Below, piece by piece: positions 39,572 through 39,841 of a stretch of DNA of 39,841 nucleotides (positions within the stretch are counted from its first letter, which is position 1; every line of letters starts with the position of its first letter). Where the stretch lies: positions 1 to 39,841 of the forward strand of contig JACQOI010000200.1 in the NCBI GenBank assembly GCA_016202615.1. Reading direction: 5' to 3'. The position numbers and the translations under genes were made by a program. Below the pieces are notes generated by a model. That model saw only the letters and a program-made list of their open reading frames with translations, made no database searches and had not been told where the DNA came from. The stretch is from Betaproteobacteria bacterium. GTDB taxonomy: Bacteria > Pseudomonadota > Gammaproteobacteria > Burkholderiales > SG8-41.

Positions 39572-39841
39572 ATGGCGTACGGGTACGCCGATCGAATTCT
39601 GCGGGTTGACTTGAACACGCACCGGACCTGGACCGAACCGCTTCCTCCGGTGGAGGTATTGCGCAAGTATGTGGGCGGCACCGGGCTTGCGCTCTACTAT
39701 CTGGCGAAAGAAACGCCTCGCGGAGCGAAGGCTGGAGACCCGGAGGTGCCGCTGATCTTCATGACCGGCCCGCTCGCCGGGACGCGCGCGCCGAGCTCAT
39801 CCAACTATGTCGTGGTGTCGTTACACTACGAAATTCCCTAC
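39572..39841 (+). CDS. Aldehyde:ferredoxin oxidoreductase-family protein, 5' part only
   Basis: From ATG 39572 to the window edge, 90 codons stay open: AYGYADRILRVDLNTHRTWTE, LPPVEVLRKYVGGTGLALYYL, VPLIFMTGPLAGTRAPSSSNYVVVS. This is the N-terminal domain of the tungsten/molybdenum AOR family, whose members begin with the same GrxLRVDLtt, KYxGGxGLa and tGPltGt blocks. The 4Fe-4S and cofactor-binding parts would lie outside the window. The ribosome site is weak (AAGAGA). In Betaproteobacteria such enzymes often oxidise aromatic or other aldehydes or reduce acids; the role here is open. It may belong to a pathway running beyond the window. Confidence 0.88.
   Translation, partial: MAYGYADRILRVDLNTHRTWTEPLPPVEVLRKYVGGTGLALYYLAKETPRGAKAGDPEVPLIFMTGPLAGTRAPSSSNYVVVSLHYEIPY

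Noticed and set aside
39307-39681. 124-residue minus-strand ORF
   Set aside because: It runs through the MITE copy, the Bug relic and the AOR start. The plus-strand readings are clearly the real ones.

Overview
The window looks like a chromosomal piece of a high-GC betaproteobacterium, most likely an uncultured Burkholderiales-type soil or sediment organism. This rests on GC-rich codon use, on dense short operons with 4-bp ATGA overlaps, and above all on the expansion of Bug/TctC periplasmic solute receptors: eight genes (one cut by the window edge) plus two probable relics, with no TctA/TctB membrane genes in view. No rRNA, tRNA or CRISPR array was seen.

Left part (1-10.1 kb): a partial Bug receptor; an AT-richer CapA-like metallophosphatase; a short relic of a 3-hydroxyisobutyrate-dehydrogenase-type gene; a NUDIX/MBL hydrolase pair; an exported alginate lyase with a Bug receptor; an MmgE/PrpD protein; and an EtfB/EtfA pair. 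Two ~198-bp copies of a MITE-like element with CTAG termini lie at 10.08-10.58 kb. Further fragments of the same family lie at 28.05 and 39.27 kb.

Middle part (10.6-24.7 kb): a catabolic-looking cluster. A LysR regulator faces a minus-strand operon (tricarballylate-dehydrogenase-like flavoprotein, SDR, Asp/Glu-racemase-like protein, second flavoprotein). Two SDR genes diverge from it. A minus-strand Bug receptor is followed by a gene split in the ORF track by an in-frame UGA. I read that gene as one selenoprotein of the UGSC type (17918-19630, Sec106 in a UGTC motif) fused to a large C-terminal domain. A second racemase-like gene, a Bug receptor and a class I CoA-transferase run the other way, followed by the C-terminal relic of a CaiB/BaiF CoA-transferase.

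Right part (24.8-39.8 kb): a class III cyclase with an FHA domain; divergent Bug receptors; and a protein with two AhpD/CMD-like repeats. One Bug gene and the AhpD-like gene share an almost identical ~88-bp promoter-leader block. Then comes an operon-like run of Bug, degenerate DUF35/OB-fold protein, SCP2-type thiolase, biotin carrier protein, biotin carboxylase, carboxyltransferase, Bug and a second carboxyltransferase. This looks like a split biotin-dependent carboxylase for an unknown acid, ketone or thioester, with dedicated uptake receptors. A divergent asparaginase-like gene, a Bug C-terminal relic and the start of an aldehyde:ferredoxin oxidoreductase gene close the window.

The overall theme is uptake (Bug receptors) and catabolism (flavoprotein dehydrogenases, SDRs, CoA-transferases, carboxylase) of organic acids. 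The locus has clearly been reshuffled: I see five gene relics plus MITE-like repeats. Functions beyond family level are inference; no database search was possible.
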